Positions 28,000 through 37,193 are shown, counted from the first letter of the stretch. The stretch is 64,000 nucleotides of DNA from Gottfriedia endophytica (GCF_017814275.1 NZ_JAGIYQ010000005.1:62001-126000), one strand, 5' to 3'. Notes: generated by a model not told the origin, from the sequence alone. Program-made: numbers and translations.

Positions 28000-28099
28000 C
28001 TCATCTTTCAAGCGATGTGCTTGCTGGAATTGGCACAGTATTCATAAGAACCTGCTGCCGAGGCTTCAAAGGGCCAGTCCCTCCACCTCTCTAGATAAG
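28000..28099 (-). promoter_or_regulatory. SAM-I riboswitch (S-box)
   Basis: The minus strand begins CTTATCTAGAGAGGTGGAGG and continues GACTGGCCC.TTTGAAGCC, CAGCAGG and AATTCC..GC. It ends AAAGATGAG, which closes the P1 stem. These are the conserved S-box elements. S-adenosylmethionine binding should promote the terminator at 27955-27990. The first complete gene downstream is the ATP-grasp gene at 27747. Confidence 0.95.
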
Positions 28100-28372
28100 A
28101 AAAAAATGAATATTTTAATTAACTAATGCGATAATAGTTTAAATTTATCAAATTGTCAAACAAACACTTCTAAACTCTAAATGAATAACTGATTAACCCG
28201 GTAAAGGAAAATTTATCATTCAATCAAATTTAGTCTGAGAATAAAAATTCTCAGGATATGTTCAATTCGGTTAATAGCCAATTAAAATTTTTTTCGAGTA
28301 CATTGAAATAATAAAGTATCACTTTCAACTTTAATAAATCATTTAAAATGGTGTTCCTTTTAACACACCTCT

Positions 28373-29584
28373 CTACTGATTTTCCCACAATTTTTGATGA
28401 GATTGTATTTGTAATGTTTCATTTTCCGCTTCCATCTTTTTTTGAATAGAATGAAATATCACAAAAGCAATAACACCTATTACAAAATAGATAAGCCATG
28501 GCCAAACTGCATAATGAAATTTACTTAGCCAAGCACCAAAATAATTCCCTATTGAGCCTCCCAGTGCCCAAGAAGTTTGAAACATTCCAAAAAATAAGCC
28601 AGCAGGTTTGTTCGTACTAAATTGTGCTACTGCCATTTCTCCTGCTGGTAAAACCATTGTTTCACCTAATGTATAAAGACACACACAACATAGAACCCAA
28701 TAGATTGATGGAATAATAGGAATCATAGCAATGGCAAACCCCATAATCAAAACACCTATTTTTACCATTATAATTGGATTCAACTTGATAAATAACCCAC
28801 GTAAGAAAAACATAAATAGTAGTCCTGTAATTCCATTAGCAATAAATATAGAGCTTACTAATTCTTTATTTTTAGTTAAAGCATAGGCTTTCAGTGGAAA
28901 CGAAATATTCAATTGTGCAAACATGATCCAAAATAAAATCATGACACTTATAAAAGCTAAAAAATGTTTATTGGAAAATGTATATTTTACACTATCCAAG
29001 ATCTTTTTATTGTCTTTGATTGTTGCTGGATATTGATTTCGATACATATAAACCGCACATGCTAACACTAGCATGCTAATACCTGCAATGGAAAAAGGAT
29101 ATATTGGACCTAATTTTACGAGACTTGCTCCTATTAATGGTCCTATGATAACTCCTGTGTTTAAAACTTGATTAAAATAAGTAAATGTTTTTTTTCTTAC
29201 ATTTTCCTCTTGAGAAGCAAAGAAGGCAGTTACTGAAGGATCAAACAATGCTCCTACAAGTCCTATAAAGAAAGCTGAAAACACTACAAACTCAAACTTT
29301 TTTGCAACTATAAATAAACAAAAACCTAATCCTCTTATTATAACTCCTAAAACAATATGTACAGTATGACTTCCATGATCGCCAATAAATCCTGTAATAA
29401 GTGGTAATCCGCGCTGTGAAATCAAAATTGTTGTTAAAACCGTTCCTATTTCTAAAGAAGAAAAATGAAGATTTTCTGATAAATAAATAGCCAAGAAAGG
29501 CATAATCATAAAACTTCCTGTATTCATAAATAAAACTGCTGTAAGTAAGATTTTGATCGAAACAGGAATTTTTAATGTCGTCAA
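28373..29584 (-). CDS. Major facilitator superfamily transporter
   Basis: A 403-residue MFS protein with about 12 membrane helices. The motif between helices 2 and 3 is FIGDHGSHTVHI, a relaxed form of the G-x-x-x-D-R motif. LFDPSVTAFFASQE near residue 115 and a long central loop are typical of drug or peptide exporters of the YttB/MdtH kind. The start is TTG 29584, six bases after GGGGTGG. It is divergent from a CGNR zinc-finger gene, and an inverted repeat in the gap may be a shared operator. Substrate unknown. Confidence 0.85.
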   Translation of the reverse strand: MTTLKIPVSIKILLTAVLFMNTGSFMIMPFLAIYLSENLHFSSLEIGTVLTTILISQRGLPLITGFIGDHGSHTVHIVLGVIIRGLGFCLFIVAKKFEFVVFSAFFIGLVGALFDPSVTAFFASQEENVRKKTFTYFNQVLNTGVIIGPLIGASLVKLGPIYPFSIAGISMLVLACAVYMYRNQYPATIKDNKKILDSVKYTFSNKHFLAFISVMILFWIMFAQLNISFPLKAYALTKNKELVSSIFIANGITGLLFMFFLRGLFIKLNPIIMVKIGVLIMGFAIAMIPIIPSIYWVLCCVCLYTLGETMVLPAGEMAVAQFSTNKPAGLFFGMFQTSWALGGSIGNYFGAWLSKFHYAVWPWLIYFVIGVIAFVIFHSIQKKMEAENETLQIQSHQKLWENQ

Positions 29585-29603
29585 ATATATCCACCCCTAA
29601 TAT

Positions 29604-29631
29604 GTAACCACTTATCTTTTTAGATGGTTAC
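29604..29631. promoter_or_regulatory. Candidate operator between the MFS and CGNR genes
   Basis: GTAACCA (29604-29610) and TGGTTAC (29625-29631) form an inverted repeat, and a third half-site TGGTTAAC overlaps the start of the CGNR gene near 29693. The position suggests control of both genes by the CGNR protein. Confidence 0.45.
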
Positions 29632-29699
29632 TAATTGTAATATCATCATATCAATAGTAAGATAATAATGTCAACGACTAAAACGGTTAGGTGGTTAAC

Positions 29700-30242
29700 A
29701 TGGAACATAATCAATTAGCACCAGGAAGGTTGGAGATTATCCGTACCTTTTTAAACACTTGGGAAATACCAAATGACACTAGGGAACCAATCGATCAGTT
29801 AAAAGACGAAAAATATCTAACAATATTTATTAAGGAAAATTTCTCTTCTATTGATTTTAATAGTGCAAATTTAGATGAACTTTTTCAATTTCGTAATGAT
29901 ATTAGAAAATCAATTGAACATGGTGAACTAGAATTATTAAATGTATGGTTACTAAAAAAGCCTCTTCACGTTGTAATTTCAAATCAAAATATGCTCCAAT
30001 ATGCACCAGTGAAAGAACATGATATCATTTATGAAATGCTTCAAATTATTGTAGAAAGCATTGGATTAAATCAATGGCATCGACTTAAAGCTTGCCCAGA
30101 CTGCAAATGGGTTTTTTATGATTATTCAAAGAATGGAAGCAAACGATGGTGTGGCATGTATGCAGGAAATCCTAAAGGTAGAGCCTGTGGGACGATTGCC
30201 AAAGTAAAAAGGTATCGAGAGAAAAATAAGAAAACTCTTTAA
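29700..30242 (+). CDS. CGNR zinc-finger (ABATE-type) putative regulator
   Basis: A 180-residue protein of the ABATE/zf-CGNR type. Residues about 1-130 are the stress-linked ABATE-like domain. Residues about 135-175 carry CPDCKWVFYDYSKNGSKRWC with a second Cys in GRACGT, a variant in which CGNR itself reads GNPKGRACG. Such proteins are thought to be DNA-binding regulators. ATG 29700 follows AGGTGG; the in-frame GTG at 29691 overlaps that site. It is divergent from the MFS gene and likely regulates it. A terminator follows. Confidence 0.82.
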   Translation: MEHNQLAPGRLEIIRTFLNTWEIPNDTREPIDQLKDEKYLTIFIKENFSSIDFNSANLDELFQFRNDIRKSIEHGELELLNVWLLKKPLHVVISNQNMLQYAPVKEHDIIYEMLQIIVESIGLNQWHRLKACPDCKWVFYDYSKNGSKRWCGMYAGNPKGRACGTIAKVKRYREKNKKTL

Positions 30243-30270
30243 CTATAATCCTTTCATAATTAATATGATG

Positions 30271-30300
30271 TCCCTTCAGTTTTGAACTGAAGGGAATTTT
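30271..30300 (+). terminator. Terminator of the CGNR gene
   Basis: TCCCTTCAGTT pairs with AACTGAAGGGA across a 3-base loop and is followed by ATTTTTAT. Confidence 0.88.
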
Positions 30301-30376
30301 TATAAGAATATGAGTTACACCACAACACCTCAAACGCTTACACCTTCGAATTATCAAACAATTCAAGTGAAAATAA

Positions 30377-30430
30377 TTGACATTCTTGTTAATAAGAATT
30401 ACTATAAAATAAAAGTTTCCCTAAGGAAAC
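30377..30430 (+). promoter_or_regulatory. mntH promoter with two palindromes
   Basis: TTGACA at 30377-30382 and TACTAT at 30400-30405 are 17 bases apart. ATTCTTGTTAATAAGAAT, a palindrome, fills the spacer. GTTTCCCTAAGGAAAC at 30415-30430 overlaps the likely start of transcription and resembles Bacillus MntR operators. Repression by manganese through MntR is the likely reading. Confidence 0.6.
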
Positions 30431-30522
30431 ATTTATTGCCTAGTGTAACTTTTTTTGAATAAGCAAACATATACTAATTATAAATAAATTAAAAAATAAT
30501 CATGAAGAACGGGGTGGTGAAA

Positions 30523-31866
30523 ATGGAAGCTGAAAAAGTTGAGTACGGTGGGGAACAAGGCTGGAAAAGAGAACGAACTAATAGTAGTTTAAATGAGGTT
30601 AATAAAAGTATTCCTGTCAAAAAAACAGGAAGCTTTTTTAGAAGATTACTATCTTTTATGGGGCCAGGATATTTAGTGGCAGTTGGGTATATGGACCCCG
30701 GGAACTGGGCTACTTCAATAGCAGGTGGGTCTGCTTTTGGCTATACATTACTTTCTGTTATCTTAGTTTCAAATTTAATGGCCATTTTACTTCAAGCTTT
30801 AGCTGCAAAATTAGGAATTGTGACAGGTAGAGATTTAGCTCAAGCTTGTCGGGATCATTATAGCAAACGTGTAGCATTCTTCTTATGGATACTCTGTGAA
30901 TTAGCAATCGCAGCATGTGATTTGGCTGAGGTAATTGGATCGGCAATTGCGTTAAATTTATTGTTTGGAATACCATTAGTTTATGGGGTGTGTATCACTG
31001 CATTCGATATTTTATTAGTTCTTTTATTACAAAATAAAGGATTTCGTCATATCGAAGCGATTGTAATTACTTTAATTGTAACAATTGCTATCTGTTTTGG
31101 AATCGAAATGATTTTATCTAAGCCAGATATGGGCGCGGTATTATCTGGATTTGTACCTAACTCTAGCATTATCTCTAATCCAAAAATGTTGTATATTTCT
31201 CTAGGTATTATTGGAGCTACGGTAATGCCTCATAATCTCTATCTTCACTCATCTATCGTACAGACTAGAAATTATGGAGAAACAGCTGAAGGAAAAAAAT
31301 CAGCTATTAAATTTGCAACTATTGATTCTACTGTTGCATTAATGATGGCATTGTTTGTAAATGCAGCAATATTAATCTTATCTGCAGCAGCTTTTCATAC
31401 TAGTGGACATAAGGATGTTGCTGAAATCCAAGATGCCTATCATTTATTAGATCCTCTATTAGGAACAGGAATTGCTGCAATTGTATTTGGGGTTGCATTA
31501 TTAGCTTCAGGGCAAAATTCAACATTAACTGGAACATTAGCGGGTCAAATCGTTATGGAAGGTTTCTTAGATATTCGATTAAAACCATGGGTTCGTCGCT
31601 TAATAACTCGTCTGATTGCAATCATTCCAGCAGTTATTGTCACATTAATATATGGTGAAAAAGGAACTGGCCAATTGCTAATTCTTAGCCAGGTTATCTT
31701 ATCTTTACAATTATCATTTGCAGTTGTTCCACTTGTCATGTTTACAAGTGATAAAAAGAAAATGGGTGAATTTGTTAATAAACCGTGGATAAAATGGCTC
31801 GCATGGTTTGTAACTGCGATAATTATCGTATTAAACGTTTATCTTCTTTGGGGAACTTTCTTTTAA
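30523..31866 (+). CDS. mntH: Nramp-family divalent metal transporter MntH
   Basis: A 447-residue NRAMP transporter with 11 or more membrane helices. The metal-binding DPGN motif is in [12 protein letters not shown], and the helix-6 MPH motif is in [17 protein letters not shown]; both are intact. It imports Mn2+ (also Fe2+) with protons. I chose ATG 30523, which follows GGGGTGGTG; ATG 30502 is in frame but lacks a binding site. The palindromes in the promoter suggest MntR control. It ends in a strong terminator. Confidence 0.95.
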   Translation: MEAEKVEYGGEQGWKRERTNSSLNEVNKSIPVKKTGSFFRRLLSFMGPGYLVAVGYMDPGNWATSIAGGSAFGYTLLSVILVSNLMAILLQALAAKLGIVTGRDLAQACRDHYSKRVAFFLWILCELAIAACDLAEVIGSAIALNLLFGIPLVYGVCITAFDILLVLLLQNKGFRHIEAIVITLIVTIAICFGIEMILSKPDMGAVLSGFVPNSSIISNPKMLYISLGIIGATVMPHNLYLHSSIVQTRNYGETAEGKKSAIKFATIDSTVALMMALFVNAAILILSAAAFHTSGHKDVAEIQDAYHLLDPLLGTGIAAIVFGVALLASGQNSTLTGTLAGQIVMEGFLDIRLKPWVRRLITRLIAIIPAVIVTLIYGEKGTGQLLILSQVILSLQLSFAVVPLVMFTSDKKKMGEFVNKPWIKWLAWFVTAIIIVLNVYLLWGTFF

Positions 31867-31888
31867 ATTATTAAAATATAAAATGATT

Positions 31889-31922
31889 GAAAAAGGAGAA
31901 ACTGACGGGTTTCTCCTTTTTC
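31889..31922 (+). terminator. Terminator of mntH
   Basis: GAAAAAGGAGAAAC (31889-31902) pairs perfectly with 31909-31922. It can also work on the opposite strand for the small gene at 31941. Confidence 0.88.
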
Positions 31923-31940
31923 AATAAATTACTTATTAAT

Positions 31941-32057
31941 TTATTTGCCGTTCCTTAATTTCTTTTCATTTTTTTCACTGTAATAGAAAAATGCATTTAT
32001 TGAAAGGAAACCAACTATACCTAATATACCACAAAGAATTGTAACAAAAGTGGTCAT
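31941..32057 (-). CDS. 38-residue single-helix membrane peptide
   Basis: ATG 32057 follows GGAGG at a spacing of seven bases, and the frame ends at TAA 31941-31943. The product has one hydrophobic segment (about residues 3-26, TFVTILCGILGIVGFLS) and a charged tail rich in Lys and Asn. It converges on mntH and shares its terminator. Small membrane peptides near metal transporters sometimes modulate them, but nothing here shows that. Confidence 0.65.
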   Translation of the reverse strand: MTTFVTILCGILGIVGFLSINAFFYYSEKNEKKLRNGK

Positions 32058-32146
32058 TGTAAGTCCTCCATATATAACGGCTAGGCTAATAAAAATGATT
32101 TACAGAATACCTACAGACTATACAATATTCTTTCACTTTTAAAATT

Positions 32147-32524
32147 TCAATTTAGAATATTTGGATGTTTAGTTCGGGTATAACCTAGATACCTTGTGCC
32201 TTGAAACTCCAACTCTCCATTATCTCCTTCTACAAGCTGCCCATATTCTTGCCCTGTTACTTGAAATTCTACTCTGTCACCACTATCAAATTCGAACGTA
32301 ACAAAATATTGATGATAAACATTAGTTTCTCCTCCACCACTAGTACTTGTTCTTTTTGTTACAACTTTTGCTTTCGTATTTATTCTAGGTTGGTGATTAT
32401 TTTTGTTCCATGTAGAAATACCCTTAATAATCATTGTAAGTATTGTTCCCAAAATAATCACAAAGATAATCCCAATGAAATATGGACCTATCCTAAATAT
32501 TAAATCTCCTTGATTCTCAAACAT
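32147..32524 (-). CDS. DUF2500 family membrane-anchored protein
   Basis: A 125-residue protein with one N-terminal transmembrane helix (about residues 13-35) and a beta-rich outer domain of the DUF2500 type (KAKVVTKRTSTSG, YFVTFEFDSGDRVEFQVTG, GQLVEGDNGELEFQGTRYLGYTR). The family is widespread in Bacillota and has no known function. AAAGGAGAG precedes the ATG. It appears to be a single gene. Confidence 0.85.
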   Translation of the reverse strand: MFENQGDLIFRIGPYFIGIIFVIILGTILTMIIKGISTWNKNNHQPRINTKAKVVTKRTSTSGGGETNVYHQYFVTFEFDSGDRVEFQVTGQEYGQLVEGDNGELEFQGTRYLGYTRTKHPNILN

Positions 32525-32590
32525 TTAATCTCTCCTTTTATTAATCGTTATTATTTTAGAAATATGTATTTATTAGATATTCAAGTCGAA

Positions 32591-32929
32591 TCAATTACTT
32601 CCGATTACATCATTTACCGCTTTTTCAAAACATAAATTTACCGTGCGTTCTTTAGAACGAGTACGATGCATTGTATTTGCAGGTATTGTAAAAATTTCAC
32701 CAGGCTTCAACGAAACAGTCCGATCTTCTAAATCTATAAAAAGCCCACCTTCTAAGACATAAAACAATTCATCACATTCATCATGTTTATGCCAATGAAA
32801 TTCTCCGTCAATTACAGCAATCCTAAGTGCATGATCATTTACTTTACTGACAATAAAATTTGTGTACTCGTTTTTGTCTTTAATTAAATCTTTTAAGTTT
32901 AAAACTTCTAATTGTCCAATTTTGTTCAT
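32591..32929 (-). CDS. Single-domain cupin protein
   Basis: A 112-residue cupin. The first motif is FHWHKHDECDELFYVLEG, giving two histidines and a glutamate as metal ligands, and the second is GEIFTIPANTMHRTRS with the third histidine. Small cupins of this type bind a metal and a small ligand and may be isomerases, dioxygenases or sensors. ATAGGAGAC lies before the ATG. Function unknown. Confidence 0.85.
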   Translation of the reverse strand: MNKIGQLEVLNLKDLIKDKNEYTNFIVSKVNDHALRIAVIDGEFHWHKHDECDELFYVLEGGLFIDLEDRTVSLKPGEIFTIPANTMHRTRSKERTVNLCFEKAVNDVIGSN

Positions 32930-33091
32930 AACATAGTCTCCTATCGTTTTTAAACGTTCATATTGTGCTTTAATAGTGTTTCGAATAAAAACGCTAAACC
33001 TATTGAACTAACAATCTTTTATGCATTCTCGTTCATCTTTTTATATAGTCCAATGTCAAGTTTAGTAAAAAAGCTTTAAAATATATTTTGT

Positions 33092-33331
33092 TTAATTGAA
33101 GGTCATAGCACCACAAATCAGAAAAAGAATGAATATGGCGATTGGTAATGATAGAAAAAAACCTAGCGCAAAAAACTTTCTCCCAGTTTGAACCCATACA
33201 AGTATCCCTATTACAATTGGAACTAGTACTGCGAATAATGACAGAAATAATACACTTAACAATGATATGATTCCGAGTATGAGACCAAGAAAAAAATCTG
33301 CAATCGGTTGATGTTTTGTTGGAGTAACCAT
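33092..33331 (-). CDS. Small two- or three-helix membrane protein
   Basis: A 79-residue hydrophobic protein with helices around residues 10-50 and 58-77 and a short polar N-terminus (MVTPTKHQPIADF). ATG 33331 follows AGGAG by eight bases; a TTG six codons upstream would fall on that site. No family was recognised. It is transcribed away from the Lgt-like gene. Confidence 0.65.
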   Translation of the reverse strand: MVTPTKHQPIADFFLGLILGIISLLSVLFLSLFAVLVPIVIGILVWVQTGRKFFALGFFLSLPIAIFILFLICGAMTFN

Positions 33332-33469
33332 CCGTTCATCTCCTCTCAAGTTATAAAGCCTACTTTATCCTATGATAGTATAATATTCAGAAAAATAGTA
33401 TCATAGTTTATAGAAAAGTTTCATAATTCAATTACTTTATAAGGATGTGATTGTATCCACACACCTGTA

Positions 33470-34222
33470 ATGATTCCTATTTTCGGTCTTCACCTTCATC
33501 CACATCGTTTTTTCGAAAGTTTAGCTTTTTTTATTGGCTTTCGAATTTATTTACGATTCAGACGTAAAACAACAATTAGCGAAGAAAAGACGGTCTATAT
33601 CTTAATCGGTGCTATTTTAGGTTCATTTATTGGTAGTGCATTAGTTGCTTCACTACAAGATATTTCAAAGCTAACCCATAGCATAGAAACGTACGGTTTT
33701 GTAGGTATTTTTCAAGGAAAAACGATTGTCGGTGGGCTTTTTGGTGGAATTTTGGGCGTAGAAACTGGAAAGAAAGTTGCTGGTCATACAAAATCCACAG
33801 GAGACGACATGGTTATTCCACTAGCTGTTGCTATGTGCATAGGCCGGATCGGTTGTTTCTTAACAGGATTACAAGATGATACATATGGAAACCCGACGTC
33901 TTTCATTTTTGGCATTGATGTTGGTGATGGTGTAAAACGTCACCCTACATCCCTTTATGATATCGCTTTTTTATTGGTTATCGTGACAGTGATACGGATC
34001 TTTACGCACCAAAAACCATATGAGGGATTTCAGTTTGCTTTATTTTGTACATCGTATTTTCTGTATCGATTTGGTATCGAATTTCTAAAACCAACGATTA
34101 AACCATATCTCGGATTAAGCAGTATCCAGTGGACCTGTGTTCTCGGATTGCTCTATTATTCAATTTATTTTATTGTGAAAAGGAGAATGAAATATGCCGA
34201 ATCGCCCGTATACATACACTGA
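33470..34222 (+). CDS. Lgt-family (prolipoprotein diacylglyceryl transferase-like) membrane protein
   Basis: A 250-residue polytopic membrane protein related to Lgt. The family parts GKTIVGGLFGGILG, IGRIGCFLTGLQDDTYGNPT and RHPTSLYDIAFL are visible in order. The usual Lgt signature G-N-F-I-N-x-E is altered: GCFLTGL replaces it, so asparagine and glutamate of the active centre are missing. It therefore looks like a diverged paralogue and not the housekeeping enzyme. The ATG lacks a clear ribosome binding site. Its last 29 bases overlap the radical SAM gene, so the two are coupled and probably act in the same lipid-related pathway. Confidence 0.8.
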   Translation: MIPIFGLHLHPHRFFESLAFFIGFRIYLRFRRKTTISEEKTVYILIGAILGSFIGSALVASLQDISKLTHSIETYGFVGIFQGKTIVGGLFGGILGVETGKKVAGHTKSTGDDMVIPLAVAMCIGRIGCFLTGLQDDTYGNPTSFIFGIDVGDGVKRHPTSLYDIAFLLVIVTVIRIFTHQKPYEGFQFALFCTSYFLYRFGIEFLKPTIKPYLGLSSIQWTCVLGLLYYSIYFIVKRRMKYAESPVYIH

Positions 34223-35594
34223 TTTTACGCTATCTGTCTGCAGTAAATGTTTGCGTAAAGTTGAAGCAAAAATTATTATCGAAAATGAATGTGTCTACAT
34301 GTTAAAACGTTGTAAACACCATGGAATGGAAAAAGTTTTAATTTCAACAGATGTTCCGTATTACGAATTGTGTCGTCAGTTCATCAAACCAAGCGAAATG
34401 CCGCATAGATGGAACACCCCAATCAAATATGGTTGTCCGTACGATTGTGGTCTCTGTCCGGATCATGAACAACATAGTTGTTTAAGTATCCTTGAAATTA
34501 CAGACGTTTGTAACTTACAGTGTCCAATTTGTTATGCTGATAGTTCTCCTAAACGTACAACATGGAAAGACCTCGAGACGATTAAAAAAATGTTTGATAC
34601 GATCATCAAAAATGAAAAAGAAGCAGATGTTGTTCAAATTTCAGGTGGTGAACCAACGATCCACCCTCAGTTTTTTGAGATTTTGGACGAAGCAAAAAAA
34701 CGAAGTATCAAACATTTAATGATTAACACCAACGGACTTCGTATAGCAAATGATGAAGCCTTTGTAAAAAAACTTGCAACGTATAAACCAGGTTTTGAAA
34801 TTTATCTTCAATTTGACAGTTTTGAAAAAGAAACATTATTAGAACTACGCGGTCAAGACTTACGAGAGGTTAGACAAAAAGCGATTGACCATTTAAACAA
34901 ATACAACATAAGTACTACCCTTGTTGCTGTTCTAAAAAAGGGATTGAATGATCATGAAATCGGTAAAATCATTAAATGGGGAACAGAGCAAAAATGTGTT
35001 CGCGGTGTAACTTTTCAACCCATTCAACACGCTGGTCGAACTAAAAATTACGACCCTTCTACTGAACGCTTAACACTTAGCGAAGTTCGTCAAGAAATTA
35101 TTCATCAAAGTGAATTTTTCTCAAGCGACGATATCATTCCTGTTCCTTGTCACCCTGATAGTTTGGCAATGGGATATGCGTTAAAATTAGGTGGAAAAAT
35201 CACGCCCTTAACAAGTGTCATTGACAAAAATATTTTATTAGAAGGTGAACGTAACACAATTGTATTTGAAAGTGACGAAGCACTTCGAAACAAAGTCTTT
35301 AAATTGTTTAGTTTAAACCATTCACCAGAAAGTGGCTTCAAAGGTTTAAAAGACTTATTATGTTGTCTTCCGAAAGTAATCTTACCGAATGGTATGGGAT
35401 ATGAAAATGTATTCCGTGTTCTCATCATGAAATTCCAAGACAATTATGATTTAGATGTACGTAGTGTCAAAAAATCATGTGTTCACTTTGTGACAACTGA
35501 CGATAAAATGATTCCATTTGATACGTACAATTTGTTTTACCGGGATGATAAAGAAGCATATTTAGAAACTCTTCGTGAAGAAATTACAAACTAG
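34194..35594 (+). CDS. Radical SAM enzyme of the Tes/Mss (MJ0619-like, COG1964) type
   Basis: A 466-residue radical SAM protein. The SAM-cluster motif is C106-x3-C110-x2-C113 (DVCNLQCPICYA), followed by SGGEPTIHP. An upstream CPYDCGLCPDH (C81, C85, C88) and C96 give an auxiliary-cluster motif, and C16, C19, C33 and C40 form a rubredoxin-like N-terminal site. Further cysteines (LLCCLPK, KKSC) lie near the C-terminus. This set is known from archaeal tetraether lipid synthase and bacterial membrane-spanning lipid synthase. AAAAGGAG precedes the ATG. The overlap with an Lgt-like gene points to C-C or C-S chemistry on a diacylglyceryl lipid, which is inference. Confidence 0.85.
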   Translation: MPNRPYTYTDFTLSVCSKCLRKVEAKIIIENECVYMLKRCKHHGMEKVLISTDVPYYELCRQFIKPSEMPHRWNTPIKYGCPYDCGLCPDHEQHSCLSILEITDVCNLQCPICYADSSPKRTTWKDLETIKKMFDTIIKNEKEADVVQISGGEPTIHPQFFEILDEAKKRSIKHLMINTNGLRIANDEAFVKKLATYKPGFEIYLQFDSFEKETLLELRGQDLREVRQKAIDHLNKYNISTTLVAVLKKGLNDHEIGKIIKWGTEQKCVRGVTFQPIQHAGRTKNYDPSTERLTLSEVRQEIIHQSEFFSSDDIIPVPCHPDSLAMGYALKLGGKITPLTSVIDKNILLEGERNTIVFESDEALRNKVFKLFSLNHSPESGFKGLKDLLCCLPKVILPNGMGYENVFRVLIMKFQDNYDLDVRSVKKSCVHFVTTDDKMIPFDTYNLFYRDDKEAYLETLREEITN

Positions 35595-35657
35595 AAAAAA
35601 TGACATTCTTAATATGAACTTAGTGGAAATGATAGGGCACATACAGTGTCCTATTCT

Positions 35658-35968
35658 TTACCGCATTCTAGCCTCTCGTTCTTTTACGTTAAATGTTAAG
35701 TGATCAAACAGAGGTACTGCATCAAAATATTTTTGAATGCATATTTCTTCATCAACAAAATAAACCGGTGCAAATATGTGACCATATCCTTTAGATTTCA
35801 TATATTCATAGATTTGTTGTTTTTTAATGATTGAGAATACCCTATATCATTAAGATTCGCTTTTATTACGAAATCACCATAACGATATACCTTTCTTGTT
35901 GAACCTATTCCGATGAATTTTTCATTAATCCAGTATTTCTTCCAATCTTGTATAAGCCCTACAAGCAC
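35658..35968 (-). pseudogene. Frameshifted small kinase-like gene
   Basis: GTG 35968, behind GGAGG, opens a frame that reads GSTRKVYRYGDFVIKANLN, similar to the ATP-binding start of small kinase-like proteins. It hits TGA at 35798-35800 after a run of six T (plus strand, about 35821-35828). The adjacent frame continues QQIYEYMKSKGYGHIFAP and FDAVPLFDHLTFN to TAA 35658. A single-base change in the homopolymer would restore a product of about 103 residues. It may be a true pseudogene, a phase-variable gene or a sequencing error. Confidence 0.7.
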
Positions 35969-35992
35969 TGTCTATCCTCCTCAATTTCACCT

Positions 35993-36016
35993 TAAAAAGA
36001 GCTGCCGAAACAGCTC
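35993..36016 (-). terminator. Terminator of the second AraC/GyrI gene
   Basis: GAGCTG and CAGCTC with a 6-base loop, followed by TTTTTAAGG on the minus strand. Confidence 0.75.
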
Positions 36017-36039
36017 CACCGATTCTAGTAATCTCTTAC

Positions 36040-36918
36040 TTAATTTTTCTTTTTCAAAATCGGTATCCATATTTCACTTTTAAAAGTTGGTGAGATTATA
36101 TCTTTTTCTTCACACCACAAGATCTCTGGACCTTCTGTTTGTTCATAGTTAGAGGATGGAAACCATTCTGAATAAATACGTCCCCATACATTTTGTAGCG
36201 CACTTGGGAACGCTCCGATTGCTTCGAACACTGCCCAAGATGACGCAGGAACTTCAAGTTGTGTTAGATACTCTGGACACTCCTTAGTTGTTGCTACACC
36301 AATATAATGATCTAACTCTCCTTTTTCCTCCATCCTACCTTCAGAAAAGTTCGTGGATACATTTAGGAGACCAAAAGGCTCAACATTAGAAAGGTTTTTA
36401 AGTTCATTTCTTTTCTCACTATCTAAACTTTGCCACATAGACGCAATCTCTGGATTAACCCCATTGAAAATAATAGGAACTCTTTTCTTAATCCCAACAA
36501 TGCGAAATGCCTCTTTTTCTTCAATTCGATAGTTCATTTCACTTCCTCCTTTAATTGTTAACTGGAAGGTCATTCTTGGATATGCTTTAAGTGGAAGGAA
36601 GCTATTTCTCGCTTCTGTCGGTGTTATACCGTGCAAATTTTGAAATGCTCGTGTGAAGGAATCTGGTGAGTTATATCCATATTTTATCGCAAGGTCAATA
36701 ACCTTTATGTTGCTATCTTTCAACTCAAATCCAGCTAAAGTAAGTCGTCTGCGGCGGATGTATTCCGATAATGAAATACCAGCAAGGAAGGAAAACATTC
36801 TTTTAAAATGATATTCAGAGCAAAAAGCAATTCTTGCTACTTCTTTGTAGTCAATTTCGTTAGTGAGGTTTTCTTCAATATACTTTATTGCCCCATTCAT
36901 GTTCTTAAGCAAATCCAT
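36040..36918 (-). CDS. AraC-type regulator with GyrI-like domain (paralogue)
   Basis: A 292-residue regulator with the same two-domain layout as the 4536 gene. The DNA-binding domain (about 1-105) includes [16 protein letters not shown] and [15 protein letters not shown]. The GyrI-like ligand domain fills 130-292, with [14 protein letters not shown] and [15 protein letters not shown], very close to the equivalent parts of the paralogue. Two adjacent ATGs follow GGAGG; the second, 36918, has the better spacing. Ligand and targets are unknown. Confidence 0.9.
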   Translation of the reverse strand: MDLLKNMNGAIKYIEENLTNEIDYKEVARIAFCSEYHFKRMFSFLAGISLSEYIRRRRLTLAGFELKDSNIKVIDLAIKYGYNSPDSFTRAFQNLHGITPTEARNSFLPLKAYPRMTFQLTIKGGSEMNYRIEEKEAFRIVGIKKRVPIIFNGVNPEIASMWQSLDSEKRNELKNLSNVEPFGLLNVSTNFSEGRMEEKGELDHYIGVATTKECPEYLTQLEVPASSWAVFEAIGAFPSALQNVWGRIYSEWFPSSNYEQTEGPEILWCEEKDIISPTFKSEIWIPILKKKN

Positions 36919-37132
36919 CATATGACCTCCTTTATCTTAAGAATAGCAGGAGTTAAATGTATCTATCCGACATTTCGTGCACAATTGTGTAGGGGCTATG
37001 TTTACACTTGAAATCTACAAATTTCTGCAAAATATTATTTATACTATTTCTATATTTTACTTATTAAATCCTTTTAAAAAGAAAAAGAAGCTGATTTTCA
37101 ACTCCTCGTAAATTGTTAATATTAAAAACTAA

Positions 37133-37162
37133 AAAAAGACTATCTAATAAGACAGTCTTTCT
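37133..37162 (-). terminator. Terminator of the secreted BLIP-like protein gene
   Basis: AAAGACTGTCT and AGATAGTCTTT (one G-U pair) form the stem, followed by TTTTTAG on the minus strand. Confidence 0.85.
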
Positions 37163-37193
37163 ACACTTTGGATATATAAATATAATTCTGTAT

